A DNA stretch of 64,000 bases from Azoarcus indigens (GCF_004361735.1 NZ_SNVV01000019.1:1-64000), one strand, 5' to 3'; numbered from the stretch's first letter, positions 26,131 through 34,420 are shown. A program made the numbers and translations. Notes: generated by a model not told the origin, from the letters alone.

Positions 26131-26137
26131 TCCTCCT
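26131..26137 (-). promoter_or_regulatory. Strong ribosome-binding site deciding the SoxYZ-like start
   Basis: On the minus strand AGGAGGA lies three bases before ATG 26127. It is by far the best site upstream of this frame and argues that the ancestral start was here. Confidence 0.7.
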
Positions 26138-26255
26138 CGCGGGGCGCGGAGCGTTGCCGCTGCCTCCTGCGTGTGTGGCCGCGCCTCGGTTTTCCGGGGG
26201 CCCGACCGGGTATTGCTTCGCTACTTCAAGCGCCGTCCTGCCTCAGCCCGCGCCC

Positions 26256-26789
26256 TTACTTCGCGGAGCCGGCACGCGACTCGACGAAGGTCTGGATTGC
26301 CCAAACCACTTCCTGCGACAGCAGGCCCTCCCACGGCGGCATGTGCACCACGCCGACGCGGACCTTGCCATGCAGCACCGATTCCTTGAAGAAGGCGTCG
26401 TTGTCCAGCATGCAGGCGGCGCGCAGGCCGGTGTCGGCGATGCGGCGGCAGTAGGCGTCCACCCGCCGCAGGTCGGCGGCGTTGCCCTGGTGGTCGGCGT
26501 CCACGCCGTGGCAACGGGCGCAGGACTGGTTGTAGGCGGAGCGGCCGATTTCCACCGCCTGCGGATTGCCGCGGTAGGGGTTGGCGGCCAGCCAGGTTTC
26601 GCCCAGCGGCGGCAGCGGCGAGATGTCCACCACCGGCGGAATCGCCACCTCGGCGCGGGCCGGGGACATGAAGCCGGCCAGCAGGGCGATCTGCAGCAGC
26701 AAGGTGGCGAGGTGAAGCAGCAGGCGGCGCGGACCGGTAGCGGCGGAAGCGCGGGCCCGTGTGCGGCGGGCGTTCAGGGTCGGGGACAT
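26256..26789 (-). CDS. PedF-like cytochrome c-550
   Basis: This 177-residue periplasmic mono-haem cytochrome c has a twin-Arg-free signal peptide ending FMSPARA, haem site CARCH, and a distal Met in VVHMPPWEG. It resembles PedF, the electron acceptor of PQQ ethanol dehydrogenases. It carries an extra cysteine pair (AYCRR and RAACMLD) in the loop after the haem site that the paralogue at 33901-34359 lacks. It lies 13 bases after the pentapeptide-repeat gene and is probably cotranscribed with the PQQ dehydrogenase. Confidence 0.87.
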   Translation of the reverse strand: MSPTLNARRTRARASAATGPRRLLLHLATLLLQIALLAGFMSPARAEVAIPPVVDISPLPPLGETWLAANPYRGNPQAVEIGRSAYNQSCARCHGVDADHQGNAADLRRVDAYCRRIADTGLRAACMLDNDAFFKESVLHGKVRVGVVHMPPWEGLLSQEVVWAIQTFVESRAGSAK

Positions 26790-26802
26790 GGATGCGGCCT
26801 CC

Positions 26803-27408
26803 TCACCAGTCGGTCGGGCAGCCCTGGCAGCCTTCGAAATAGCTGTCGGGGAAAATGGTGTAGCGGATCAGGTTGCCCTCCATGACGGCATCCTTGAAGT
26901 TCACGGTGACGAACTTGGTCTCTTGCAGGTTGGCGGAGATCAGCTTGGCGCCGACGAACCAGGCGAACTGGGCGCGTGCCGCTTCCAGCGTGGCGCCGGT
27001 GAGGTCGGCGCCGGTGAAGTCGGCGCGCATGATGCGGGCGAACTCCAGGTCGGCGCCTATAAGGCGGGCGTTGCGGAAGGTGGCGGCCGGGGCGTTGACC
27101 TTGTTCATCCGCGCGCCGGTGAGGTTGGCGCCATCCAGGTTGGTGCCGGCCAGATTGGCGGCGCGCAGGTCGGCGCGGGACAGGTCGGCGCCGCGCAGGT
27201 CGGCGCCAGCGAGGTTCTTGCCGACGAGGTCGGCATGGCGCAGGTCCACGCCGGGGCAGCGGGCGTGGGGCCAGATGCCGCAGCCGTTGATGACCAGCGG
27301 TTCCACCATGGGCGGTTCGGCGTGGGCGGCGCCGGCAGCGCCGAGCAGGCCAAGCGCGAGTGCGGCGGGAGCCGCGGCGATGAGGCCGCGGTGCGGGAGT
27401 GAGGGCAT
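26803..27408 (-). CDS. Exported pentapeptide-repeat protein
   Basis: This 201-residue protein has a signal peptide (AAGAAHA) and then about 18 pentapeptide repeats of the A(D/N)LXX type (for example GADLRGADLSRADLRAANLA), which fold into a right-handed quadrilateral beta helix. It has cysteines at NGCGIW, ARCPGV and a C-terminal EGCQGCPTDW pair. Members of this family often sit beside PQQ alcohol dehydrogenases; their job is unknown. It lies between the dehydrogenase and the PedF-like cytochrome on the same strand. Confidence 0.85.
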   Translation of the reverse strand: MPSLPHRGLIAAAPAALALGLLGAAGAAHAEPPMVEPLVINGCGIWPHARCPGVDLRHADLVGKNLAGADLRGADLSRADLRAANLAGTNLDGANLTGARMNKVNAPAATFRNARLIGADLEFARIMRADFTGADLTGATLEAARAQFAWFVGAKLISANLQETKFVTVNFKDAVMEGNLIRYTIFPDSYFEGCQGCPTDW

Positions 27409-27437
27409 GGCAGGGCGCTCCGGTGTCTACGGAAGGC

Positions 27438-27513
27438 GCCGCGGCGCGAGGGCGCTGAGGCCCTCGCGGCGCGGCCGGGCTGAGCTGCCGCGGCCGGCGC
27501 GAACCGGCCGCGG
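27438..27513. repeat. Two adjacent strong hairpins after the PQQ dehydrogenase gene
   Basis: The first hairpin (27438-27453 with 27460-27475) has one mismatch in a 16-bp stem. The second, CCGCGGCCGG with CCGGCCGCGG (27488-27497 and 27504-27513), is perfect. Neither has a T run. They probably limit or stabilise transcription so that the dehydrogenase message outnumbers the downstream genes. Confidence 0.65.
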
Positions 27514-27520
27514 GCGCGGA

Positions 27521-29422
27521 TCAGCGGCGGGCGACCTTGGGCAGCTTGAACACCCACATGGAGCCGCCCTGGGTGACCTGCTTGGTCAGTTCGGCCATGT
27601 CGCCGCCCCACAGCGGCACCGCGCCGCCGTAGCCGGACTGGATGCCGACGTACTGCTCGCCGTCCATTTCCCAGGTGATGGGCACCGAGACCACGCCGGA
27701 GCCGGTCTGGAAGCTCCACAGCTCCTTGCCGTTCTTGGCGTCGAAGGCCTTCACGTAGCCGTCGGAGGTGCCGGTGAACACCAGGCCGCCGGCGGTGGTG
27801 AGGGTGCCGGCCCACAGCGGGAACTGCTCCTTGTGCTCCCAGGCGATCTTGCCGGTCTTGGGATCGATGGCGCGCAGGATGCCGACGTGGTCGTCGAACA
27901 GGCGCTTGATGCGGAAGCCCTGGCCGAGGTAGGCGGAGCCCGGCTTGTAGGTCAGGTGCTCGGTCCAGTAGTCCATCGCCCAGTGGTTGGCCGGGATGTA
28001 GAACAGGCCGGTATCCGGGCTGTAGGACATCGGGTGCCAGTTGGTGCCGCCGAGGAAGGGCGGCGAGACGAAGATGGAGGCGCCCTTGTCCTCGCCTTCC
28101 TTCGGTTCGGGCGGACGGTTGTCGTTCTCGATCGGCTTGCCGGTCTCGATGTCGAAGCCCTTCGCCCAGGTGATGCCATCCACGAAGGGCCAGGCGCCGA
28201 TCAGCGAGGTCGGCTTGTTCGGGTAGCCGGCGCCCTTGGCCAGCTTCTCGCGGTCGGTGACGAAGAAGAAGCCGTTGCGGTCGGCGTGGGCGGAGGCCTT
28301 CACCGCCTTGCCGGTGCGCGGGTCCTTGTACTCGAACAGGATCACCGAGTTGTTGCCGGAGAAGTCCCAGGCGTCGTTCGGGGTGTGCTGGTAGAAGCCC
28401 TTCAGCTCGCCGGTGCTGGCATCCACATAGGCCTGGCCGGAGGTGAACAGGCTGTCCCAGTTGCGCGGATCGTCGCCCTTGGCGGTGCGCTTCCAGGTGT
28501 TCCACGGCGCCGGGTTGCCGGCGCCGATGACGACGGTGTTGTTCTCGACGTCGAAGGAGGCGCTCTGCCACGGCGCACCGCCGCCATGGCTCCAGGCCTC
28601 GACCTTGCCGGTGGGCGAGTTGGGATCGTCCGGCCACGACGGCGCCTTGGCGTCGCCGGTGGTGGTGCTGTCCTTGCCGTCCAGGCGGCCCATGTGGCCT
28701 TCGACCAGCGGCCGCGCCCACACTTCCTTGCCGGTGTCCGGGTCGCGGGCGAACAGCCAGCCGACCACGCCGAATTCGTCGCCGGAGGAGCCATGCACCA
28801 GCAGCACCTTGCCGCTCTTCTGGTCCTTCACGATGGTGGGCGCGCCGGTCATGGTGTAGCCGACCTTGTGGTCGCCGAACTTCTCGCGCCACACCACCTT
28901 GCCGGTCTTGCGGTCCAGCGCCACCACCGCGGCGTCCAAGGTGCCGAAGAAGATCTTGTCGCCGTAGATGGCGGCGCCGCGGTTCACCACGTCGCAGCAG
29001 GGGCGGATGTCGTCCGGCAGGCGGTGCTCGTAGGCCCACAGGCGCTTGCCGGTGCGGGCGTCGATGGCGAAGAAGCGGGAGTAGGAGGCGGACACGTAGA
29101 TCACGCCGTCGCGCACCAGCGCCTGGGCTTCCTGGCCGCGCTGCTTCTCGCCGCCGAAGGAGAAGGACCAGGCCGGCACCAGCTGCGACACCGTCTGGGC
29201 GTTGATCTGCTTGAGCGGGCTGAAGCGCTGGGCCTTCACGCCCAGGCCATAGCTGAGCACGTCGCCCGGCGTCTTGTCGTCGTTGAGGATGTCTTCCCAG
29301 GTGACGTTGCTGATGGTGCCACCCGCATTGGTGGCGGCGGAGGCGGCGCCGACGGTGAGGCTGGCCGCGGTGAGCACGGCGAGGGTCTTCAGCGTCGGAC
29401 GCAGGAATTGGCGCGAGTTCAT
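27521..29422 (-). CDS. exaA: PQQ-dependent alcohol dehydrogenase, calcium type
   Basis: This is a 633-residue periplasmic quinoprotein with an eight-bladed propeller. The signal peptide ends at about residue 29 (GAASA). The adjacent disulfide-ring cysteines are C142-C143 (RPCCDVV). The catalytic base is Asp353 in NDAWDFSGNN. The residue two positions later is Ser355, where lanthanide-dependent enzymes have Asp, so a calcium enzyme of the ExaA/PedE type is indicated. Tryptophan-docking repeats such as DPKTGKIAWEHK and DAKNGKELWSF are present. It oxidises primary alcohols to aldehydes, passing electrons to cytochrome c-550. A near-consensus sigma-54 promoter lies upstream. Confidence 0.93.
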   Translation of the reverse strand: MNSRQFLRPTLKTLAVLTAASLTVGAASAATNAGGTISNVTWEDILNDDKTPGDVLSYGLGVKAQRFSPLKQINAQTVSQLVPAWSFSFGGEKQRGQEAQALVRDGVIYVSASYSRFFAIDARTGKRLWAYEHRLPDDIRPCCDVVNRGAAIYGDKIFFGTLDAAVVALDRKTGKVVWREKFGDHKVGYTMTGAPTIVKDQKSGKVLLVHGSSGDEFGVVGWLFARDPDTGKEVWARPLVEGHMGRLDGKDSTTTGDAKAPSWPDDPNSPTGKVEAWSHGGGAPWQSASFDVENNTVVIGAGNPAPWNTWKRTAKGDDPRNWDSLFTSGQAYVDASTGELKGFYQHTPNDAWDFSGNNSVILFEYKDPRTGKAVKASAHADRNGFFFVTDREKLAKGAGYPNKPTSLIGAWPFVDGITWAKGFDIETGKPIENDNRPPEPKEGEDKGASIFVSPPFLGGTNWHPMSYSPDTGLFYIPANHWAMDYWTEHLTYKPGSAYLGQGFRIKRLFDDHVGILRAIDPKTGKIAWEHKEQFPLWAGTLTTAGGLVFTGTSDGYVKAFDAKNGKELWSFQTGSGVVSVPITWEMDGEQYVGIQSGYGGAVPLWGGDMAELTKQVTQGGSMWVFKLPKVARR

Positions 29423-29517
29423 CTGTGACTTGTCTCCATCATGGTTTTATTTGTCCGCCATGCCGCAGCCGGGGCGGTTTCGGCGCCCTGTGCGGCGGGC
29501 TGCCCGGGCTCCCTTTC

Positions 29518-29534
29518 TGCAAAGCGCGTGCCAG
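29518..29534 (-). promoter_or_regulatory. Sigma-54 (-24/-12) promoter for the PQQ dehydrogenase
   Basis: On the minus strand the sequence is CTGGCACGCGCTTTGCA, which matches TGGCACG-N4-TTGC in full. It lies about 95 bases before the exaA start. The predicted transcription start is near 29507. Confidence 0.88.
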
Positions 29535-29597
29535 TCGGCTGGTCCGCAGGGGTAACGGCGGCTTTCGCCCTGCATATCGGAGCCGGGGTGCGCCAGG

Positions 29598-29636
29598 TGT
29601 CACGAAATGGAGCGGCAGGTGTGGCGCAATGGAGCA
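29598..29636 (-). promoter_or_regulatory. Paired activator sites upstream of the PQQ dehydrogenase
   Basis: The plus strand reads TGTCACGAAATGGAGCG (29598-29614) and TGTGGCGCAATGGAGCA (29620-29636), two copies 22 bp apart (about two helical turns). They are 65-100 bp upstream of the sigma-54 promoter, the usual position of an enhancer for an AcoR-type activator. Confidence 0.65.
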
Positions 29637-29745
29637 GTGTTCCAGAGGGGCTGAGACGGCCGGGATTGCCGGGGAGAACGCAGAACTGGATCAGGCAAGC
29701 AACGCATCACGGCAGAGCGCGCCCATCAGCCTGCCACCTCGCCCC

Positions 29746-30513
29746 TCAGCCAACGCTTCCTATAACCCGCACCAGCGCCGCCAGCGTCTGGCCGTCCCGT
29801 CCGTCCAGCAGCAGCGGCGCCGGGAAGCGGCCGAGGCGGGCGCGCAGGGCGGGCCAGGGCTGGCCGACACAGTCTAGGCAAGTGCTGCCCTCGGCCTCGG
29901 TGGGCAGGGCCAGCAGGCGGCGGGCGTGGCGGTTGCTGGCCAGCAGCCGGCCCTCGGCGTCGAACACCATCAGCCCTTCCAGCGGCGTGCCCAGCAGCTC
30001 CGGGTGGCTGTGCAGGTGCAAGGCGATGCAGCCGCCAGGCGCGGTTTCGGTGAGGCGGTGTTCTATCAGCTCGGCGGTGGTGCGCAGCAGGGACAGCAGG
30101 CTGACAATGCCGCCGTGGGACAGCCGTGCCGAGGCGTCGGCCAGGCCGAGCAGGCCACGGGTGCGGGTGGCGATGGGCTCCGCCAGGCACAGCCCGCTGC
30201 CGCCGCCTGGTGCGCCGGCGACGGCTTCCATGCGGGCGCTGCCGGGGGCGATGGCGAGGTGGCCGATGGCGGCCAGCACCAGGCCGTCGCGGTCGGCCAG
30301 CAACACGGTGAGATCGGGGCTGTCCGCCAGTCGGTGCAATTGCTCGGCGGCCGGCAGGGCAAAGGCGAGCAGGTGCGCGCGGCTGCCGTCGGAATCCGCG
30401 GCAGGGGCTGGGGGCGTGGCGGGCATCGGGGAGAGGGCCAGCGCGCGGAAGGGATTGCGTTCCGGCGTCGCCGATGCCGCCGGCAAAGGGCAGGGGGGGC
30501 TGGAGGCGGCCAT
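29746..30513 (-). CDS. Reduced AcoR-like sensor protein (GAF/PAS only)
   Basis: This frame of about 255 residues resembles the sensor half of AcoR-family activators: TVLLADRDGLVLAAIG, then RGLLGLADASARLSHGG, TAELIEHRLTE, IALHLHSHPELLGTPLEGLMVFDAEGRLLASN. It ends soon after, with no AAA+ ATPase and no Fis-type HTH; the first conserved helix of the family is missing too. The start is uncertain (ATG 30513 or 30426; the frame is open to 30750) and no good ribosome site is seen. It may be a decayed regulator or a stand-alone sensor. Confidence 0.5.
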   Translation of the reverse strand: MAASSPPCPLPAASATPERNPFRALALSPMPATPPAPAADSDGSRAHLLAFALPAAEQLHRLADSPDLTVLLADRDGLVLAAIGHLAIAPGSARMEAVAGAPGGGSGLCLAEPIATRTRGLLGLADASARLSHGGIVSLLSLLRTTAELIEHRLTETAPGGCIALHLHSHPELLGTPLEGLMVFDAEGRLLASNRHARRLLALPTEAEGSTCLDCVGQPWPALRARLGRFPAPLLLDGRDGQTLAALVRVIGSVG

Positions 30514-30582
30514 GCGAGCGCGAACGCAACAACCATGCCGTAGCGCAGCAATGCCGGCCGGGCAGCGATTGCTCCACGGTGT

Positions 30583-30618
30583 TGCGACGAAATGGAACAG
30601 GTGTTCAGAACTGGAACA
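30583..30618 (+). promoter_or_regulatory. Paired activator sites upstream of the aldehyde dehydrogenase
   Basis: TGCGACGAAATGGAACA (30583-30599) and TGTTCAGAACTGGAACA (30602-30618) lie 19 bp apart and match the sites upstream of the PQQ dehydrogenase. They also lie before the divergent AcoR-like fragment. Confidence 0.65.
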
Positions 30619-30757
30619 GGCGCCTGCACACCCTGGTGCAACCGGCAGCAGGCGTCTCGCATACCTTGCCTGCGCTGTGCGTTCCGCGGGGCGTCCCCTG
30701 CTCCGCCCTTCGCGGGGGGCTGTTTCCCGCCGGTCAGCCGGCGTGGGCAAGCGCTGA

Positions 30758-30773
30758 TGGCATGGTCCATGCT
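30758..30773 (+). promoter_or_regulatory. Sigma-54 promoter for the aldehyde dehydrogenase
   Basis: TGGCATGGTCCATGCT has GG-N10-GC spacing and differs from TGGCACG-N4-TTGCW at two positions. It is about 170 bases before the start codon and 140-175 bp downstream of the paired activator sites. Confidence 0.7.
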
Positions 30774-30943
30774 GAACCGGTGGGGCGACGCTCAGCGTTC
30801 GACATCAGCGAGTCGCTCAGGCAGCAGTGCCGGAACGTGCCCGCCATCATCAGCGGAGCCCCCGGCTCCACAAACGCGGTGCCTGCCGCGCCCGGCCAAG
30901 CCCCGGACGCGCTGGCGCAACGGTGAAAACAGGAGGAGACACC

Positions 30944-32464
30944 ATGCTGTACGCATTGCCCGGCCAGGCCGGCGCCAAGGTCCAGTTCAAGAGCCGCTAC
31001 GACAACTTCATCAACGGCAAGTGGGTCGCCCCGGTGCGCGGCCAGTACTTCGACAACGTCACCCCGATCACCGGCAAGGCCTTCTGCCAGGTGGCCCGCT
31101 CCACCGAGGAAGACATCACCCTGGCGCTGGATGCCGCCCACGCCGCCGCCGACAAGTGGGGCCGCACCTCGGTGACGGAGCGCGCCCAGGTGCTCAACCG
31201 CATCGCCGACCGCATGGAAGCCAACCTGGAAGTGCTGGCCTACGCCGAGACGGTGGACAACGGCAAGCCCATCCGCGAAACGCTGGCGGCGGACATCCCG
31301 CTCGCCATCGACCACTTCCGCTACTTCGCCGGCTGCGTGCGCGCCCAGGAAGGCAGCCTCTCCGAGGTGGACGAGAACACCGTGGCCTATCACTTCCACG
31401 AGCCGCTGGGCGTGGTCGGCCAGATCATCCCGTGGAACTTCCCCATCCTGATGGCGGCGTGGAAGCTGGCGCCGGCGCTGGCGGCGGGCAACTGCATCGT
31501 GCTGAAGCCGGCCGAGCAGACGCCCACCGGCATCCTGGTACTGATGGAGCTGATCGCCGACCTGCTGCCGCCGGGCGTGCTCAACGTGGTGAACGGCTTC
31601 GGCCTGGAAGCCGGCAAGCCGCTGGCCTCCAGCTCGCGCATCGCCAAGATCGCCTTCACCGGCGAAACCACCACCGGCCGGCTGATCATGCAGTACGCCA
31701 GCCAGAACCTGATCCCGGTGACGCTGGAGCTGGGCGGCAAGTCGCCCAACATCTTCCATGCCGACGTGGCCAACGCCGACGATGAGTTCTTCGACAAGGC
31801 CATCGAGGGCTTCGTGCTGTTCGCGCTCAACCAGGGCGAAGTGTGCACCTGCCCCTCACGCGCGCTGATCCACGAATCCATCTACGACCGCTTCATGGAC
31901 CGCGCCCTGGCGCGGGTGAAGGCCATCAAGCAGGGCAGCCCGCTGGACACCGAGACCATGATCGGCGCCCAGGCTTCCAACGAGCAGGTCGAGAAGATCC
32001 TCTCCTACCTGGACATCGGCCGCCAGGAAGGCGCCCAGTGCCTCACCGGCGGCGGCCGCGCCCAGCTCGGCGGCGATCTGGCGGAGGGCTTCTACATCCA
32101 GCCCACGGTGTTCAAGGGCAACAACAAGATGCGCATCTTCCAGGAAGAGATCTTCGGGCCGGTGGTGTCGGTCACCACCTTCAAGGACGAAGCGGAAGCG
32201 CTGGCCATCGCCAACGACACCCTGTACGGCCTGGGCGCCGGTGTATGGACCCGCGACGGCAGCCGTGCCTACCGCTTCGGCCGCGCCATCAAGGCGGGCC
32301 GTGTATGGACCAACTGCTACCACCTCTACCCGGCGCACGCGGCCTTTGGCGGCTACAAGCAGTCCGGCATCGGCCGTGAGAACCACAGCATGATGCTGGA
32401 CCACTACCAGCAGACCAAGAACCTGCTGGTGAGCTACAGCCCGAAGGCGCTCGGCTTCTTCTGA
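30944..32464 (+). CDS. exaC: NAD-dependent acetaldehyde dehydrogenase (ExaC/AcoD type)
   Basis: This 506-residue cytoplasmic aldehyde dehydrogenase has catalytic Cys in [11 protein letters not shown], the general-base Glu in LELGGKSPN, and the NAD-binding IIPWNFPIL and FTGETTTGR. It oxidises the aldehyde made by the periplasmic quinoprotein to the acid. The ATG at 30944 follows AGGAGGAG and gives [10 protein letters not shown], the usual N-terminus of this subgroup. A clear terminator follows, with a DUF779 gene after it. Confidence 0.93.
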   Translation: MLYALPGQAGAKVQFKSRYDNFINGKWVAPVRGQYFDNVTPITGKAFCQVARSTEEDITLALDAAHAAADKWGRTSVTERAQVLNRIADRMEANLEVLAYAETVDNGKPIRETLAADIPLAIDHFRYFAGCVRAQEGSLSEVDENTVAYHFHEPLGVVGQIIPWNFPILMAAWKLAPALAAGNCIVLKPAEQTPTGILVLMELIADLLPPGVLNVVNGFGLEAGKPLASSSRIAKIAFTGETTTGRLIMQYASQNLIPVTLELGGKSPNIFHADVANADDEFFDKAIEGFVLFALNQGEVCTCPSRALIHESIYDRFMDRALARVKAIKQGSPLDTETMIGAQASNEQVEKILSYLDIGRQEGAQCLTGGGRAQLGGDLAEGFYIQPTVFKGNNKMRIFQEEIFGPVVSVTTFKDEAEALAIANDTLYGLGAGVWTRDGSRAYRFGRAIKAGRVWTNCYHLYPAHAAFGGYKQSGIGRENHSMMLDHYQQTKNLLVSYSPKALGFF

Positions 32465-32496
32465 TGCTCCTCCCTCCTGCTTGGTGAGCAGGCTTG

Positions 32497-32524
32497 GGGC
32501 GGCCGGGAACGGCCGCCCTTTTTG
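32497..32524 (+). terminator. Rho-independent terminator after the aldehyde dehydrogenase
   Basis: The stem GGGCGGCC (32497-32504) and GGCCGCCC (32511-32518) is followed by TTTTTG. Since the DUF779 gene starts 34 bases later, the terminator probably reduces rather than blocks its expression. Confidence 0.88.
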
Positions 32525-32557
32525 TTTTCCGGAAGGCGTTTTCCACGGAGGCAAGCG

Positions 32558-32935
32558 ATGGTTCCGCGAGTGACTGCGACGCCGGCTGCGCTGGCGTTGA
32601 TCGACAAACTGGCTGCCCAGCATGGCCCGCTGATGTTCCACCAGTCCGGCGGCTGCTGCGACGGCAGCTCGCCGATGTGCTACCCGCGCGGCGAGTTCCT
32701 CGTCGGCGACAGCGACGTGCAACTGGGCGAGATCGGCGGCGCGCCCTTCTACATCAGCCGCCCCCAGTTCGAATACTGGAAGCACACCCAACTCATCATC
32801 GACGTGGTCGAAGGCCGTGGCGGCATGTTCTCGCTGGAGAACCCGGAGGGTCTGCGCTTCCTGACCCGCTCGCGGCTGTTCGAGGATGCGGAGTGGGCGG
32901 AGATCGCGGCGGAGGACGCCCGGCTGGGGCGCTGA
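32558..32935 (+). CDS. DUF779 family protein
   Basis: This 125-residue soluble protein contains the conserved HQSGGCCDGSSPMCYP block with a vicinal cysteine pair, and PFYISRPQFEYWKHTQLIIDV. DUF779 proteins are regularly found right after acetaldehyde dehydrogenases of this type, as here. The biochemical role is unknown; the Cys cluster suggests metal or redox chemistry. ATG 32558 (MVPRVTATP) follows an ACGGAGGC site; the frame is open a further 12 codons upstream. Confidence 0.88.
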   Translation: MVPRVTATPAALALIDKLAAQHGPLMFHQSGGCCDGSSPMCYPRGEFLVGDSDVQLGEIGGAPFYISRPQFEYWKHTQLIIDVVEGRGGMFSLENPEGLRFLTRSRLFEDAEWAEIAAEDARLGR

Positions 32936-33294
32936 ACGGGGGAGAGAAGCAGCAGCGCGGCCTTTGCCCGCCGGCGGTGCATGGAGGGCCGGGCTGGCGT
33001 TGGCGAGGTGAGCTTGGCGGACTCGCCCGGCGGATTCGTCGTGCACCGGGCCTGCCTGTTATCTCACTGGCCCTGGGGCGCACCAGCCGGCCTCCTTTCC
33101 CGCTGCCACGGCTGTCCAGCGCAGGCGGGAAAAGGCGGGGTGGGGGGAGGTGGGCAGGAGAGGGAAGCAGGGGGCAGCAAGGGGCAGGAAAGGCCAGAGA
33201 AAAAGAAGCGGCCCGGCGGATTGCCCGCCGGGCCGCTTCGCTTGCTGCTCAAGCTTGCTTGAACCCGGTCGCAGCCGGGCGCCATCGGCCGCGA
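32936..33294. other. Gap without a supported gene
   Basis: Between the DUF779 gene and the convergent cytochrome b561 gene I see only purine-rich sequence and the terminator at 33198-33236. Small ORFs here lack ribosome sites and resemble nothing I know. Confidence 0.6.
33198..33236 (-). terminator. Terminator of the cytochrome c/b561 operon
   Basis: GCGGCCCGGCGG (33208-33219) pairs with CCGCCGGGCCGC (33225-33236). On the minus strand the hairpin is followed by TTCTTTTTCTC. Confidence 0.82.
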
Positions 33295-33894
33295 TCAGCG
33301 TCTGCCGCGCCCTGGCAGCATCCGCCCCAGCACGCTCCGCCCGCTCAGCGCATGCAGTACCACCGCGCCCAGGTGCAGCGCGATGAGCCCGATCAGCGTC
33401 CAGGCGCAGCCGGTGTGCAGGGCGTTGAACAAGGCGTTCCAGCCTTCGTCCGGCCAGCCGGCCTTGGGAATGACGATGCCGAAGACGCGCATCGGATAGG
33501 GCGTGAAGCTGCTGGAGAGATAACCCGCCAGCGGCGTCAGCAGCAACAGCAGGTAGAGCGCGCGGTGGCCCAGGCCGGCCAGCTTGCGTTCCAGCGCCCC
33601 CAGGCGGTTGTCCACCGGAGGCCGGTGGCGCAGCCGCCAGCCCAGGCGCAGTAGCAGCAGTGCCAGCGCCAGCAGCCCCAGCGACTTGTGCAGGGCGATG
33701 GCGGCGCTGCGCTCGGCGCCTTTGGGCATCTCGCCCATCGCCAGGCCGATGCCGATCAGCGCCAGCACCAGCAGCGCATGCAGCCAGTGCAGGGCGATGG
33801 CGCCGCCGGAGTAGCGCGGCGCCGCAGGGGGCGCCGCGCCGGCTCCGGCGGCCGCGGCCTCCCGACCCGGGAGGGCCGGGCTGCTCATGGCCAC
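33295..33894 (-). CDS. Cytochrome b561-type membrane protein
   Basis: This 199-residue protein has four predicted membrane helices and the b-type haem histidines of the family: IALHWLHALLV, ALHKSLGLLALALL, GHRALYLLLLLTPLAGY and ALHTGCAWTLIGLIALHLGAVVLHAL. It likely moves electrons between quinone and periplasmic carriers. It directly follows the PedF-like cytochrome gene (6 bases), which supports a shared role in alcohol respiration. The start at 33894 has an in-frame ATG alternative at 33888. Confidence 0.88.
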   Translation of the reverse strand: MAMSSPALPGREAAAAGAGAAPPAAPRYSGGAIALHWLHALLVLALIGIGLAMGEMPKGAERSAAIALHKSLGLLALALLLLRLGWRLRHRPPVDNRLGALERKLAGLGHRALYLLLLLTPLAGYLSSSFTPYPMRVFGIVIPKAGWPDEGWNALFNALHTGCAWTLIGLIALHLGAVVLHALSGRSVLGRMLPGRGRR

Positions 33895-33900
33895 CCCGGC

Positions 33901-34359
33901 TCAGTCTTCATGCACGGTTTCCAGCCAGGCGCGGATGGCCCACATCGCCTCCTGGGTCAGCGTGCCTTCGAAGGGCGGCATGTACACCGCGCCGTTGCGC
34001 GACACGCCGTGGCGGATACGCTGGATGAAGTACTCATCGCCCTCGTTGCCCTTGGGCAACAGCCGCAGGTCGGGCGCGATGCCGCCGGAAACCGCGCCGA
34101 TGCCGTGGCAACGGGCACAGTTCTGATTGAAGGCGGAGTCGCCGATGCGTACCGCCTCGGCGTTGCCCCGGTAGGGGTTGGCTTCCAGCCAGGGTTCGCC
34201 CAGCTGCTTCAGCTTGGAGGTGTCTACCGCCTGCGGCACCACGTCGCCATGGCCATGCGCGAAGCCGCCGGCCAGGGCCAGCACGGTGCCGGCGAGCGCA
34301 CCGGCGAGCCGGGCGCGGGTGAATAGGCGGGGAGTCTCCTTCATCTCTTTTTTGCTCAC
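33901..34359 (-). CDS. PedF-like cytochrome c-550 (second copy)
   Basis: This periplasmic mono-haem cytochrome c of about 152 residues has a signal peptide (LAGGFAHG), haem site CARCH and distal Met in VYMPPFEG. The core LGEPWLEANPYRGNAEAVRIGDSAFNQNC aligns with the copy at 26256-26789. Start choice is open: GTG 34359 has the best ribosome site (GAGGA), ATG 34344 is shorter, and ATG 34383 longer. A sigma-54 promoter 60-80 bases upstream supports co-expression with the PQQ and aldehyde dehydrogenases. Confidence 0.87.
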   Translation of the reverse strand: MSKKEMKETPRLFTRARLAGALAGTVLALAGGFAHGHGDVVPQAVDTSKLKQLGEPWLEANPYRGNAEAVRIGDSAFNQNCARCHGIGAVSGGIAPDLRLLPKGNEGDEYFIQRIRHGVSRNGAVYMPPFEGTLTQEAMWAIRAWLETVHED

Positions 34360-34420
34360 TTTCCTGTTCCTCTTAAGGGGCATGGTGTCGATCCCGGCGG
34401 GGCCGGTTCGAGGGGGAAAG

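Noticed and set aside
27521-29422. PQQ dehydrogenase as a lanthanide (XoxF/PedH) type
   Set aside because: The diagnostic second Asp after the catalytic Asp is Ser355.
26873-29428. 851-codon plus-strand ORF over the PQQ dehydrogenase
   Set aside because: It is antisense to well-recognised genes and has a biased, repetitive composition with no domain.
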